Shown: positions 1 to 13,206 of the stretch, piece by piece
Layout of the letters: each line of letters opens with the position of its first letter
Position numbering within the stretch: the stretch's first letter is position 1
Assembly: GCF_051014685.1 (NCBI RefSeq)
Contig: NC_135058.1
Span: forward strand, 4,130,811-4,194,810
Direction of reading: 5' to 3'
Length of the DNA stretch: 64,000 nucleotides
Source of the DNA: Ptiloglossa arizonensis
Lineage: Eukaryota > Arthropoda > Insecta > Hymenoptera > Colletidae
The notes under the pieces: generated by a model
The model's input: the letters and a program-made list of their open reading frames with translations, nothing else
Databases searched by the model: none
What the model was told of the DNA's origin: nothing
Made by a program: the position numbers and the translations under genes

Positions 1-2465
1 ACGCACATAACACGTTCGTCTCGAACAGAATCCCTCGGATATTGCGGTGAAATAGTTGGCGGTCGATGTCAACCGCAATTCGCGGACTTATTACAAAACA
101 GAGAAGCGGTAGACGCGGGGCACGGCGATGAAATTGAAAAGAGTTTACTTTGGGTATGTTGAGACAAGGAGATCCGGCCGGGAGAAAAAATTACGAGACT
201 CGGGAAAGAAATACAGCCGCGAAGGGGAAAGGGCGATATATTGGTTCACGTGAAATGATCTCGAGCGATGTAGGGAATCTGCGAATCTCTCAAACGTAAG
301 ACGATAAACCAGAGGGAATAAGTTTCTCAATGGATAACGCTTCACTTTTTTCCTTCCATAGCGAAACGCTACTTTTTTTACGGTGGTTTTACGCTAACCA
401 TTGCCGACGCGATGAAATTCAATCGCGCGAACAAAACAACAGAAGCGTGGAAGAAAACGTGGAGAACGAAGGAAAGTTTACGTTTATCCATTTATCCCCG
501 TGGAAATATTTCAACAAACGAAATGACCGGGACCGAGTTTTAACGAGCTCGAAGCAGTCAGACTGCTCGGTTCCCGCAACTGTTTAAGTTGATTAACCAT
601 CGATAATTTACTTCGCGTAATTATCCAACTGGCGTCGCGTCGCTCGCAAGGAGACCGAAAAGATGACCGGACGAAGTAACTTCGAGCGTAACAATTTCGC
701 GAGTAAACAACGGATGGGGGTCAGTTCTTTCCTTTTTTTTTTTCTTTACAAACTGGAGTGCGCCAATTTCAGCCTTTAAGCGTACTTATTAACGCGCGAA
801 GTTAATAAAGGTGACTTTAAATTTAGTAAACGGCTACACGGCACAATCGTGCCACTTTCTCTTAACGTATCGTTAACTGTGTCGCTTGTTCGATAAGCGT
901 ACAATCCTTGAACCGAGATAGGTCTCAACGGTAGTTCCCCAATCTTAACTTTCGTCATTATGCGGTACACTTTGAGAACAATTGGAATAAATATTACCTC
1001 TTGAACCGTACCGTAAAGAAATTTTACGAGAACATGGAAATGTCTCGAACTATTCGGTAGTTTATTGCGAGGAGCTTAAGATTAAAAAAGTTCGGAGCTA
1101 TATCGTCGTTTATCGCTTCTTCCCGGCGAATCGGAAAATACTAGGTTTTTCGAGAAGCGAATCGTGTCGCGTTATACGATCTTTTAAAGTAAATACTTTC
1201 CACCGAGCAGTATTTATTCTTGGATTTATTATTCCAGCCAGGAGAGTTCTCCATATTGGAATTTAGATAAAGCAAGATTCAGAATCAACGTTTTTCCACG
1301 GACGTGTCTGTTAAGAAATCCCTTCATTTTGCATTGTTGAACACGGAGGAAAGTTTGCACTTCAACGGACTTAAAATATATTTTTGTAAATTTCTTTCGT
1401 ATCGATAGAACACTGTTTCGAAATCGAACGATTTCAATCGGAGTAATTTAAACGTTACCAGCGAAAGACACACCGATTTGTAATTATTGTTGAGCTAAAA
1501 GTCGGTATCGTCGAGTGACGTTTCGTTAAAAATTACCGATACACGCATCCGGTGGCTTTAAACCGCCACAGGACGCTTTATGAATGTTCGCTTCGTTAAT
1601 CGAATTAAATGTAATTCTACGGTATTGGTAACCGTACAGATTTCGACAAATTTATCCGCAGCTGGCCTCTCTTAAATTGGGGAATTCGGTGGGCGTTTCG
1701 ATGTACATGTGTTATCGAACGACGCATAAATTTTAATCACAGCCACGTGTGCGCTTTTCACGCTGGTAACATTATAATGGATAGAACCGGGCAAAAATTG
1801 TAACGAGTGGAATAATTCTACGTCGATAAATAATAAATATGTGCATTGTTCTACCGATCATCGCGAACAACGACGAATGCACAGCGATAAACGTGCATCG
1901 ATTCGAGCGTTCGTCGTGGAACGTGTTTTCGTTTCGCGCATATCTTTCGTTTACAAATTGCTCGCGTCGAAAATTAATTCATGGAGCAAAAGTTCCGTAG
2001 AATGAATTCCAACTACGTTAAAATTAGATTCGTATCAATTTAAATTCATAACCGAGTCCTCTGTCCTTCTTCCTCTTTCCATCGACTCGTAACACATAAT
2101 TCGGTGGAATTTCGCAAACTTGTAAATCGTACGTACGTGCGATCGCGACGATACACAAATCGATTCCCATAGTTTGTGTTATTTGTACTATCGTCCGTTC
2201 AGGTACCCTGTGGATCGTTCGATCGTGTCGATCGTCGTTATCGCGGGAAAATTACGATGGGATATTTTTCACAATTGCGTGCACTTGATAATTGGAACGC
2301 ACAAGTCGGGAGTCTGGAATTACTATCACGTAGGTAGAGTATACGTATAAAAATTCTGAGGCGATTCGTCGTGTAAAACCGTATCGAGAACGAAGAATAA
2401 AAGTTTTTCACGAGAGGTGCATATATCTCGAGAAAATTGATTTTTAATTCTCGTCTGGTACCACT
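1..2465. other. No supported gene; intergenic or intronic
   Basis: I see no convincing coding region, RNA gene or repeat array here. The frames at 330-587 (+) and 145-345 (-) overlap on opposite strands, use unbalanced amino acids and match no family I know. A short T-tract lies near 728-744. Confidence 0.5.
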
Positions 2466-2650
2466 AGGCGTGTCTGACCAGCGCTCGTTATTTCTACTTG
2501 CATCGGTGTAGGTAAACATTGATGGCGGTACGATATTATCTATCCGTCGATCTTACTATCCAATCGTTCAGAATCAGTTGAAAGAAATAATACCGTACAA
2601 ACATCGGTGCAAGTAGAACGCGCGAGTAACGAGCAGACACGTCAGTCACG
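2466..2650. repeat. Imperfect foldback (inverted repeat) sequence
   Basis: The left arm (about 2469-2552) and right arm (about 2575-2648) are reverse complements of each other with interruptions. Matching blocks, moving inward, are CGTGTCTG, CTCGTTA, TTCTACTTGCATCGGTGT (16 of 18 with the other arm) and GTACGATATTAT. The left arm has extra bases of about 6 and 16 nt between blocks. A single-stranded copy could fold into a long hairpin. It may be an old MITE-like or foldback element; no target-site duplication was clear. Confidence 0.55.
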
Positions 2651-4620
2651 TTCGATTGCACGCTGCATCTACTCGTCGTGGTCAGACGCGTTACTCGTGT
2701 CTGGACGCTACGCTTACGGTGAATATTTCGAGTGAATTTTCTCGACATCGAAGTTACTTACGAAGAAATTTTATTCCAGATTCTCCATTCGATTTTTTAA
2801 CGAAAAATCATCCCCGTTCCCGATTGAAGCGCAAATATCTGGTTCATCTTGAAGAATGGTTAACCAATCACGATCTTGCGTCGAACACGTACCATGTTTC
2901 ATCACCTTTCCTTTTCAGGGAATCGTAGAATTCAATTTATCGTCCCATGAGAAACGTGGCCGGCTCTGGTATCGGTCCAATATCTTGATACGTATAACTA
3001 CAAAAAGCGACGTAACAAATTGCTCGACCATAGTCAGACAATTCGATTGCATGTCCAATTTCCAATAGATTATAGAGTTTTAGGAAGTTTTACGATTAAT
3101 CAAGATAGAATGAGCCCCGATTCAATTTCCGGCTGGGAATACGATTCTTTCGAACGATCGTTCATTCTATTCGTTTCTAGTGGAATAAATAAATGGCAAC
3201 TCGATAAATATTGTCTTTGTATCGCTATTTATTCAATACTCGTTACGTGTACCATTTCGAATTGATTTTAACGTTTGTTATAAATTTAAAATATAAATTT
3301 AATCGTCGACTTTACCGCGAGTATTTATGTCGATGAATCGAATTACATTTTAATGCTTGCAAAAATTGCGAATGATACAGAAACGATAATAATATCGAGA
3401 AAATCTAACTTGGAGTTAATAATCACGTTGGAAATTAAAAGCATATTTCGCTCTACGTTGTCCGCGACGAAGAAAAAAATGTTCCCGCAAATTCATTGGG
3501 AATGATAAATTATTCTCGAGATAAAATGAAAAATGACTCGTTCTGTGTTTTGTATTTTCATTCCTATTGTAATGGACATGCAAGAAGTAATATATAAAAT
3601 ACTATCACGGTCCGGGTAATAAATCTGCCGGATTAAGACTTAATTAGCATATTCGCACAATGTTATCAACTGAATTTAAACTTCGTAGCATGGAATCCGG
3701 CCAACCACGTATAGCCGTGATATCAAGTTGAAGGAACTGAACTTTCCCACTTTCGCCCCGAGGTGTTTATTGCGGGCACCGGAAGTTTGGTCATCCGATA
3801 TGAATATCCATCTCCGCTCGAGCTCAACGAAAGGGTGAAATTATAACATATCGAATTAATCTTTGCGACTGAGTCCTTAATTCATAATTAAAGATATTAT
3901 CGAACAAATATGTTTCGCATATTGCACCGGAGTGAATATGTGTGATTTAAATTATTAAATTTCTACTTATGGAATTAAATTAATATCGTGAATAATTGCC
4001 ACTCGTGAGAAGGGACCAGCAACATTGATCGAGAAGGACAAAATTCGTTCGATCGAATTTGCGTCTAATTACTAAAAACAAGTAATTAATTATTCCCACC
4101 TTATTGAAATTTTGAATCTTTCGATACATAAATTTAAAGGACAATTACGAGCGATTGGCAATTAATTGGAAACTACCTACACGGATCTGTTTAAATTCCG
4201 GCACTGTGGTTCCAAGTTGTTCGTGAAATGTTTCGAGCTTTACGAACGACGCGAATGTCGTTCGAATTTAGGTTCGAACTTGTTCGCGTTCTAACCGAGA
4301 CTCTTCAAGTCATCCAATTAAGATTCACGCAAGAGTCAAACAAACGTAGTCTTCAGTTTCAATGTTCAGTTACCACGGAAACCGATTATTCCCGAAGGAA
4401 GTGAATAATGATGGTTTCTGGACGATACAGTTGCATATAAATGAAAAATATACAGACATTTTAATCATTTTCAACTGTCAAAATCTACAAGCACAATCGT
4501 TTGCAATATTTACGATGCAATTGGAAAATGAAACGGTCGTCGTTACAATTTTGGCTAGGTACAGGTAATTAGTAAAAATTTCTCTTTCTATTTCAATATA
4601 CGTGTACACGTGTAATAATT
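2651..4620. other. No supported gene
   Basis: AT-rich sequence with short overlapping frames (for example 2656-2928 and 3020-3265 on +), none recognisable. Nothing else of note. Confidence 0.45.
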
Positions 4621-5192
4621 TACTTCGACCTTTAAACCGTGTAATTCTTAATATACGTGTATTATGTGTTACGCATAACACATTTGCATACTTATACCTA
4701 GAGATGACAGATTGAACGATACAAATCATGGATTAACTCTCATCGTCTCTCTGAGTCTCCTCAGACATAGATAGACTTAATTCACACTTAGAGAGAATCA
4801 AATACATCGCTCGATTACACCGTTGGTACACCTTTCTATGGAAATTAAGAAAAGTATCATAAAGTGACAAACTATTCGTTCGATATATTTGTGCAAGTTA
4901 CGGGTTCGTTTCGACTTCGATCTTTAAATCGTGTAATTCTTAATATACGTGTATTATGTGTTACGCATAACACATTTGCATACATATACCTAGAGATGAC
5001 AGATTGAACGATACCAATCATGGATTAACTCTCATCGTCTCTCTGAGTCTCCTCAGACATAGATAGACTTAATTCACACTTAAAGAGACTCAAATACATC
5101 GCTCGATTACACCGTTGGTACAGCTTTCTATGGAAATGAAGAAAAGTACCATAAAATAATAAACCATTCGTTCGATATATTTGTACGAATTG
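4621..5192. repeat. Two tandem copies of a 292-bp unit, each with a perfect hairpin
   Basis: Copy 1 spans about 4621-4900 and copy 2 about 4913-5192. The anchor GTAATTCT is at 4641 and again at 4933, a period of 292 bp, and the copies differ at only a small number of positions. Each contains the perfect inverted repeat ATGTGTTACGCATAACACAT (8-bp stem, 4-nt loop). The high identity suggests a fairly recent duplication. Frames crossing it (4478-4729 and 5090-5371 on the minus strand) are probably not genes. Confidence 0.85.
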
Positions 5193-7575
5193 GACCAGGC
5201 GTGGTCTTTTTCGCGGTCGTTGAAATCGTTGGCACTACGATTTTGTCGATGGTAATTCCAAATCGGAGCAATTGAACAAAAAGCGAATCGTTCGCGTCGG
5301 TTTAGCGAACGCGAAATGTCGGGGGAATGAAAAAAGTGGACGACGTCACGAAAGGTACAGAACGTAGCCATGAAAGATGCACGGTATTAAAGGACCCGTT
5401 GGTTTCTCTCGTTTCTTTTTTCTTTCATTCCACTCGTTGCGCCCTTCTGTTCATCTGGTCTTTCCCGTCACGTCCGTAATAACGGCGTGATTTTTCATCG
5501 GTCGCCGGATTTCCTTCGACAAAAAGAAAGAGAAACAACGACCACTGCGACCCCCTATTGGTGGACTCGCGGTTACAAAAACACCAAGTTCGTACATAAA
5601 ATAGCACGATTCGAGCCACCATACTCTGGGAATGTACAGTATTTTCGCGCGTTAAACAGCTCGCCCCTAATTACCCTCGAAAATGTTAACTGCCACCGGT
5701 GACCCCTTTTCGACCACCATTTCATTTCACATTGGACGAGTTTCATCTCCGACACGCGTATTTATTTTTTGACAATTGTTTTTTTTTCATTAAATATCGG
5801 GCGAGCATCTGTTAATCTCGTCTAGTTTGTTCGACGAATCGGATAACTTCGAGCGTTGCTTTGTGATCTTTCGTGGATAATTCGAACCGAAATCGAGAAT
5901 AACGAACTCGTTTGTCGTGATCAATTTTACTGCGGAAATTAAAGATGACGCGAGTCGTTGGAAGCTGGGTAAAACTTTCTCGTGGTAAAGGAAATGAAAC
6001 GTGGAGGTAGATTGTAAACGATCGGACGATAAGAATAGTAATGTTTTTGTTACACCGTAAATAGTTACGTAAAAAAAGAACACACACACGCGCATACAGT
6101 TGTACACAAGGTGGGGTAAAGGCGAAGCTCGGTTTATCCAGTCATTAAGTTTAACCTACGGCGGAACGAATACAATAAAGGAAGTATCTCGAAACGATAG
6201 GTATAATAACGTAATGGATGCTTGCAAACATAAAGTTTTACGACGCCAATTAGAATTGACATAAAAGACGGCTCCACCTTCGCGTACCTTCTGGTTTTCC
6301 AATCGGAGCCGTATCAAGAGGTGCAAGCGAGACGGTTGAAAGACGAAGGGACTCCTAAGGGCGAAACCGTGTTTCATCGAGAGCCACGATATCGACTTTC
6401 AATTGAGATGTAAGGTCAATAATATCGTTTAAGCGACCGGACAGGGGAATATTAAGGCGAGCGATAGAAAAGTGAAATCGAATAGTCGCGTTGGGAAAGA
6501 TGGTATTGTCGGTGGAGAATTAATTGCCAGATTTAACGGTTGTGAAAGCTCGAGCCTGGAGAGGGAATCGTCGGAGTTATCGTTGAAAGACAAATGGTCC
6601 ATCGAAAACGAAACGAACGGAGGAGTAGGAGGGCACTTGGATGATGTAAACGATGATTTCTAAAGGTTGCTTTCGAGCACAAGGGTCACTGTTGGGGTTT
6701 CAAAAGATCTGTTTCGACGAGTACCCTAGAGAGAAAGGTTCTGAATTAACGCGTTCGTGTACGTGTACGCTATCAGATACCCTGTCGTAGTCGAGTGACG
6801 TACTTTTTCGAAGCGGCGATACGATGATTCGAGTGTACATCTTTTTTGTCTCGCTTATTAACGGAAATGTACAGAGGCGTTTATAAATTACGATTTATAA
6901 TTACGACACGTATATTTACTATGAAAAATGACTATGGAATAATAAGTTACTTTCTCGGTCAGTAAGATAGTTGTCCACGAAAGTAGAATAGGGACCGTGT
7001 CGACTACTTTACTGTTAATTCTTTGACTGCTTTTACGTAAAACGTATACTGTCTGGGGAAGATTTTTTCGTGAATTGAACGCACGTACAGGTTCAGAGAT
7101 GCTTACTGCACGCGATCGACCGATCGATTGTCTGTAGGTGTCAAATGTAATCGAATGGTACAGGCCTTACGAAGTCGACTTCAACGTCTGACCCAATACG
7201 AGGTACAACCACTTCGAGAGCTACTTTTTTTTCTATCATCTACACTTTATCTTATCCGTCGTTAACTCTTAACATACCAAGATAGGTCGACGTTCTTTAC
7301 CCAGAGAAGTCCATAAAAGATCCCATAACTCTTTCATTGTTATATTAATTATTTCTATACAATGTTTCTTTTGAACATCAATTGAAACCTATCGGAACCA
7401 CCATGGTGATCGACCTATTTCGTCGTGACCCAAACACTTGTTTACAGTTTAGAACAGCTCGCTCTTATCGCTCTATACTCTATTTACAACTATCCAAGGC
7501 AGATACACATTGTGCATTCTGTGCTACTAGTCTATTTCGATGCAATCTCGTTTCGTTATCGATACAACTCGCTTA
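5193..7575. other. No confident gene; one weak coding candidate
   Basis: Mostly unremarkable sequence. The frame 6472-6663 (+, 63 codons, GTG start, TAA end) has a balanced composition rich in Glu, Ser, Gly, Asp and Asn, unlike the Arg/Phe/Ser-heavy chance frames around it. It could be the end of an exon, but it lacks an ATG, an obvious upstream acceptor and any family match. Confidence 0.35.
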
Positions 7576-8003
7576 CCGAGAGAAGTGAGAAAAAAGACTG
7601 ATGTACATAGGTTCTAAAGACTGTTCTGTAAATTTTTAATTTCATCGTAAATATCATTGTAATTTATTTCTTCCTAACCTTTCCGAGAGAAGTGAGATAA
7701 GAGAATGATGTACATAGGTTTTAAAGACTGTTCTGTAAATTTTTAATTTCATCGTAAATATCATTGTAATTTATTTCTTCCTAACCTTTCCGAGAGAAGT
7801 GAGAGAAAAGAATGATGTACAAAGGTTCTAAATACTGTTCTGTAAATTTTGAATTTCATCGTAAATATCATTGTAATTTATTTCTTCCTAACCTTACCGA
7901 GAGAAGTGAGAGCAAAGAATGATGTACAAAGGTTCTAAATACTGTTCTTTAAATTTTGAATTTCATTGTAAATATCATTGCAATTGATTTCTTCCTAACC
8001 TTA
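7576..8003. repeat. Tandem array, four 107-bp units
   Basis: The anchor CCGAGAGAAGTGAG occurs at 7576, 7683, 7790 and 7897, and a diverged CCGATCGAGG ends the array at 8004, so the period is exactly 107 bp four times. Neighbouring units resemble each other most: units 1 and 2 share TACATAGGTT, units 3 and 4 share TACAAAGGTT. This fits stepwise duplication. The unit is AT-rich and has no sustained reading frame. Confidence 0.92.
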
Positions 8004-9784
8004 CCGATCGAGGTTAGTTATCAAACGCATTCAAACAATCGCAAACTACGTATTTCAAACATTTCTAAAATATCGTTTAAAAAACATATGTAAGTCTCTG
8101 AGGGACTTATCAGTGTAACAAAAATTAAACGTATAATTAAACGTAAAAATTAAACGTAAATTAAATCGTGATTCGAAAGAATCGCTGCGAACAACGAGGA
8201 GAGTTCATTGTTATCGAAATTCTTTTTACGTTACGATGTGCGTAGAGTCGATTATCATTGCGCGTGGGAACTATAAAAAAACCCGAACATTTTTCGAGAT
8301 CGTATCCCCGATACGCGTTAGTTACATCCGGTGCTCGAGAAAAGTTCGCGATGTAACCTAGATTACCGAAAGCTGTCCTCTACCGCTCTCGAACTACAAA
8401 GAACTCGTTTTAAGCAAAGTCGCACAGCGCACCGAGACGTTTCTCGTCGGTAGTGCACGAAAGACGCGAGCCACGCAGCCGGAAACGAGTCAAAATTATT
8501 CTTCAGGAGAGCCGTTTACGTTCCAGTATAATCCCGAGTCGCCGGCCAGCGCAAATGTCTTTTACCATTTAAATTAACGACCCGGCGCGAACTTTCTACG
8601 AAAAGTTTAAACATTACTCCGTCGCGCGCACGCTCACGCGGTCTCCCGATGTTTTTATTCCCTCGCCGATCGTTGCATCGCGCTGCATAATGATCGCGTG
8701 CAGTTTCGCGTTACGTCGATTCGGTTGCGCGAGCGAGATATCGTTCGCAGAGAAATCGATTGAATTTTTCGACGAAATTTTGCATCCGATTGTAACACCT
8801 TTCTAACCATTTTTCTGAAAAGTGTAATTGCACAGAATCGAATTGAAACGTTCGATTTCTTGAAATAGCGAAATAGATTTTTACTTATTAAAGAAATTGA
8901 ATATTTTAATATGTAAATTGTTATTTGTTCATGGTGTTAACTCTGCCGATGTATTTGGGAGGTCATTGTTGGCAAGGAACGTTATGCGTACCATGAGTCG
9001 ATTCGACTTCGTTTTCGAGTTATAAACAGGAATAGTGATATACAAGGAAATATTAAGGACAGTGTATCTCAATTGATATTTTGCAATGGACGACGATAAA
9101 TAAACGAGACTGTGTCGTAAAAAATTTCGCGTCTTGCGTACATAGAGACGGTTTAAGATAATCGAATATTCAACGAACACGTAGTTTGAAACTTTACGTA
9201 ATATTTTCGTTCAATCTCCTGATCCGGTATCCAAACGATCGTAAACGTTACCGAAGGTACACTCTTGTAGTAATTAATTAAACCACGATGAAATTGCGCG
9301 CAAAAACGGCCGCGACGTACTCCGAAGGCTTAGAAACTATTATGCCGAGCACACGATACTCTGAAGCGGAAGCTCAGACCTCGAAAAGAAACCTGGGTCA
9401 GTTCGTTAATCCTGGCTTCTGTGGGTAAGAGTGCACACGTTTACAAGCTGTAGATTGCTTTTGAGCATTAAAGGGCTTCCTCGTACAGTCGAAAAGGAGC
9501 TTTTTCCGCATCCTCTTGGATGCAAAGCTTTAAATGCACCTTCGCCGTACCCCGTGGCTAGTCAATTAACCGACTCGTTAAAAATATTAATTCAACGTTG
9601 GACGGACGTTCGATTCACTTTCCGCGATGCTTTTCAGCTTTTCGTTCTACACGTATACATTCACACCGGTGTCGATGCGCATTGAACGTTTTTATAGTTC
9701 GACGAAATGACCGTAACGATGCATTTTCATTTTACGTCCGGTTAGATGCGATTCGATAAACCGTGTTACAGCTCGATCGATCGG
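8004..9784. other. No supported gene
   Basis: A CpG-richer patch lies at about 8270-8730. The frames 8929-9180 (-) and 9431-9685 (+) have no recognisable domain. Confidence 0.4.
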
Positions 9785-10095
9785 AATCGACTTTTCGAAG
9801 AGGGCTACGATTCAAAATTCGAAACGTTTGATACGATCGAGTGGATCGCTATTCTATTTTTTTTTTTTTTTTTTTTTTTTTTCGACAGCAATCGATTTGT
9901 ACCGTTTTCCGATAAAAAGCGGCACGATTTAAAATTCGGAATATTTGATACAATCGAATGGATCGCTATTCTTTTTTTTTTACAACAATCGATTTACATC
10001 GTCTTCCCAAAAGAGCGGAACGATTTGAAATTCAAAATATTTGAAACAATCGCGCGGATCGCTATTTCTTTTTTTTTCTTTTTTTTCCATCGCAA
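9785..10095. repeat. Three-copy repeat with an internal poly-T tract in each unit
   Basis: The block around GATCGCTATT recurs at 9844, 9961 and 10057 (spacing 117 and 96 bp), each followed by a T-tract; the first is 26 T (9857-9882). Upstream of each block is a shared GATTYRAAATTC segment at 9808, 9925 and 10021. The spacings are multiples of three, so one frame (9746-10099, +) stays open across all copies and repeats a DTIEWIAILF-like peptide followed by poly-Phe. I regard this as a repeat, not a gene. Confidence 0.8.
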
Positions 10096-10099
10096 GTAG

Positions 10100-13000
10100 T
10101 GAATTTTTCGGTAGTTCTACGCGTTGCGTTGCCGGTGGAAAAAGCGGGCAGTTACGGTTGTTCGTTTTCCTTTCTTCCATCAACTGGCAAATTGCTCAGC
10201 CGGCGTTGCTGTTTGTTACCCGCTGGCGTTGTTTTCATTCAATCTCTTCGATCAATCAAACCGGCCATGGAAGGCGGGAGGACTTTTCTTTCGCGCGTCG
10301 CTGCCTCGGCTGGAAACCGGTTCAAAATGTTTTCCATTGTTGGGGGAAGAGGCGATGAAAAATTATCCTCGATTCATAAAGCGTTGGTAAATATTTGCCA
10401 CGGAGGAAAAGCTGAAGATAATTCAAGAATGTACACTCCACAGTGGCCAGGATTTATACTTGGAAATTGAGTGTTTGCGTTGATATTCAATTCAACGAAT
10501 ACTTTAGCGGTATCAACCGGGTAAGATGTACTTGTTGGCATTTCTTGCAACGTCGATACAATCCAAACATCGAGTATCATCGAAACCTCGAGATATAGCC
10601 AGCCTCGTGTCAGTGTCACGGGTTATTCGAATAACTTCGAACAAATATTTATCCGGACAATCTTTCGAACAATTTTAATTACTTCCGCAGAGTGTATTCC
10701 CGCAATTTTTCATTTTTGAAAACCGTTGCTTGAATTTCGTGCGTTCGTTGTTTAAATTCAAGCTGGTATTATTCAGCGGTAATAAAATAATAAAGTAAAC
10801 TTGGCAGTGGAACAACGAGGGAATTATTTTGGAATAATTGAAACAAAGTTAAAGAGTGGAATGTTTCCTGATATGAAAAATGTATGGCGATAATTAATTT
10901 TGGAAAATATCCATTTATCACGAGTAATAGTTTCGGTACAGTTGTTATCGTTATCGTTACAATTGTTCCTTCCCTATAAATTCGAATGACGTTTTATTTC
11001 CGACGAATGGTTCGATACAATTATACGAATATCGTACCCGATGCAATTTTACAGATACAGACACAATAACCGCTTGTCCTAGTAAGTCTCAAAGGTTCGA
11101 AGACATTTCTGAAGATATTCTTGAAAATGGTTCCATATTGGAGCATCGATTTCATATGTAAATGTATCGATGTTATCAAAACGTGTTCTAAATCCCAGTT
11201 CTCGACCGTCTTCTATCTCGGTTCGCGTTGAATTTCAAGAAATTTGAAACGAGACAAAACTTCCCTCGCTCTGGCCGATATTCAACGAATAAATAGTTTC
11301 AGTGAAACTGAATTCGAATAAAATATTAAGTACCGAAGAATTCATTTTCAAGGCGACGAGAAATTTCTTATTTCGCGACAATTACCCAATTCCTGCAATC
11401 GGTGTCTCGTTCTATTAAATCACAGCGAAGAACGGAAGATTTATCAATTTATTTTAACGAGGATTTAATACTTCGGAATACTTCATAAACTTCTACAAAG
11501 TATTCACGTCACGTTTCGTTAAGTACTTCGTTAATCTAACTTTCGAGATAAAAATTAACGACCATGGTACACCATTAGTGGACAGAGCAGACAAGGAAAT
11601 TTTACGAGATTTATTTTTCACTTCTATCGATGTATGCACGATGAATGAACAAGTAACGCGAAGTTTCGTATCGTTGCAGAAGAATCGGTGTTAATTAATA
11701 AATATCTCGGTCTAACGGTAACTTTATTTAAGCTCTGCGAACTGACGTAGCCCCGTTGAAACGCTATGAGCCACTTTTAATCAGGCTGATGCGTATGCGC
11801 CGATCAAAAGCGTCCGCGATTGTGCGTGTCAATCGAAAAGTTTTTTTCCCCGATACTCGCGTAAAACATGTCCATGACCTAGTATTTATCGCGGCTTACA
11901 ACGACTGAATAATTTACGATGCATTAACAACACTGCGTTTATAACTTCTGCGTGACTTCTTGCTCGAACTATCGTTCACCTCAACGATACACTCTTGCAA
12001 TTTACTGTGGGACAATTCTATTCGAAAGCAATTGTTCCAAGTTTCGCTGTTCCCTTTTAATTCTCCAGTTTCTTTCGCGACATTTCAACATTTTTCTTCC
12101 GAACCCTAATCGCTCATTAACACCGAAATCGATCACTTCGACATATAACGATACTCGGTATCAAGTTACGCCATTTTCCCTTTTTCATTTGCGGTTGAAC
12201 AATACCTGGACAACAATGAAAATTGAATCTTTATTTCTATTAAACTCGATTGAATTTTCAGCGCGTACAAGTGTATAAAATTATCCGTAAACTCCACGAA
12301 CTGAAACTTAATGTCTATAAGCTTCTAACTGTGTACTTCTATCTACAGCACGTGTCTCAGCTGGAAAAATATTATTAATACCGAGAATGTATAATGCTTT
12401 CGCGCGAAGCCCTAATGTCGCAGAAAAACTTCGACTCGTGTCTTTAATTTTGCATTAGACGCTACACATTTCTTCGCGAGTAGTTGTCTACGTTCCACTT
12501 GTTTTTCAACTATCGGGACACTCGTTCGGAAGAAGTTGATACTTCGTTCAAGTGGCTCGTCGTTCTTAAAAAAAAAAATAGAAAAATTATTGTATCGTCG
12601 TTTCATCGTTAGGGAATTTCCACTAATAATTGACACGATCTCGGAAGAATGACGAAACGATTGAAAAATTTAATCGCGTAGATTGCACCGCGTTCGCTGT
12701 CGTTTCCTGCTTGTTCTTTAATCGCGTTGGAATTGAAACATTATTAACGAACTCGGAACGTGATAAAAAGTTTGGCTTTTTTAAAAACGATTGTACAACC
12801 AGCGTTGGTTCTCGTTCATTAAACAGCCACTCCGAATGAAATTTCGCTCGTACGCTGGAATATTTCGCCCCGTTTCGAAATGGAATGCACGCTGGAAACT
12901 TACGCAGACATTTGACCGCGGTATGCAACGATCGGAAGACTTAATTCAAGCAATTATCGGTGAATTTCACAGTCGTGTGTGTTAATTGTTTGGAAAATCA

Positions 13001-13121
13001 AGAGTAAACACCGGCGCAAGAAATTAAATGAAATTCACCGGGAAGAGAAGTCGTACAGTTTTGAATCAAACTTGTGTAACTCTTGATGTGGATACATAGA
13101 TCTTATTTCTAGATTCTACAG

Positions 13122-13124
<3 letters not shown>
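10100..13124. other. No supported gene
   Basis: Three plus-strand frames (10041-10358, 10099-10470, 10124-10390) overlap in 10.0-10.5 kb, which argues against any single one being real. The rest is AT-rich with no recognisable gene or array. Confidence 0.4.

Positions 13125-13205
<81 letters not shown>
13125..13205. repeat. (AT)n microsatellite, about 40 repeats
   Basis: An uninterrupted AT dinucleotide tract of 81 bp. It is probably length-polymorphic and could form cruciform structures. Confidence 0.99.
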
Positions 13206-13206
<1 letters not shown>

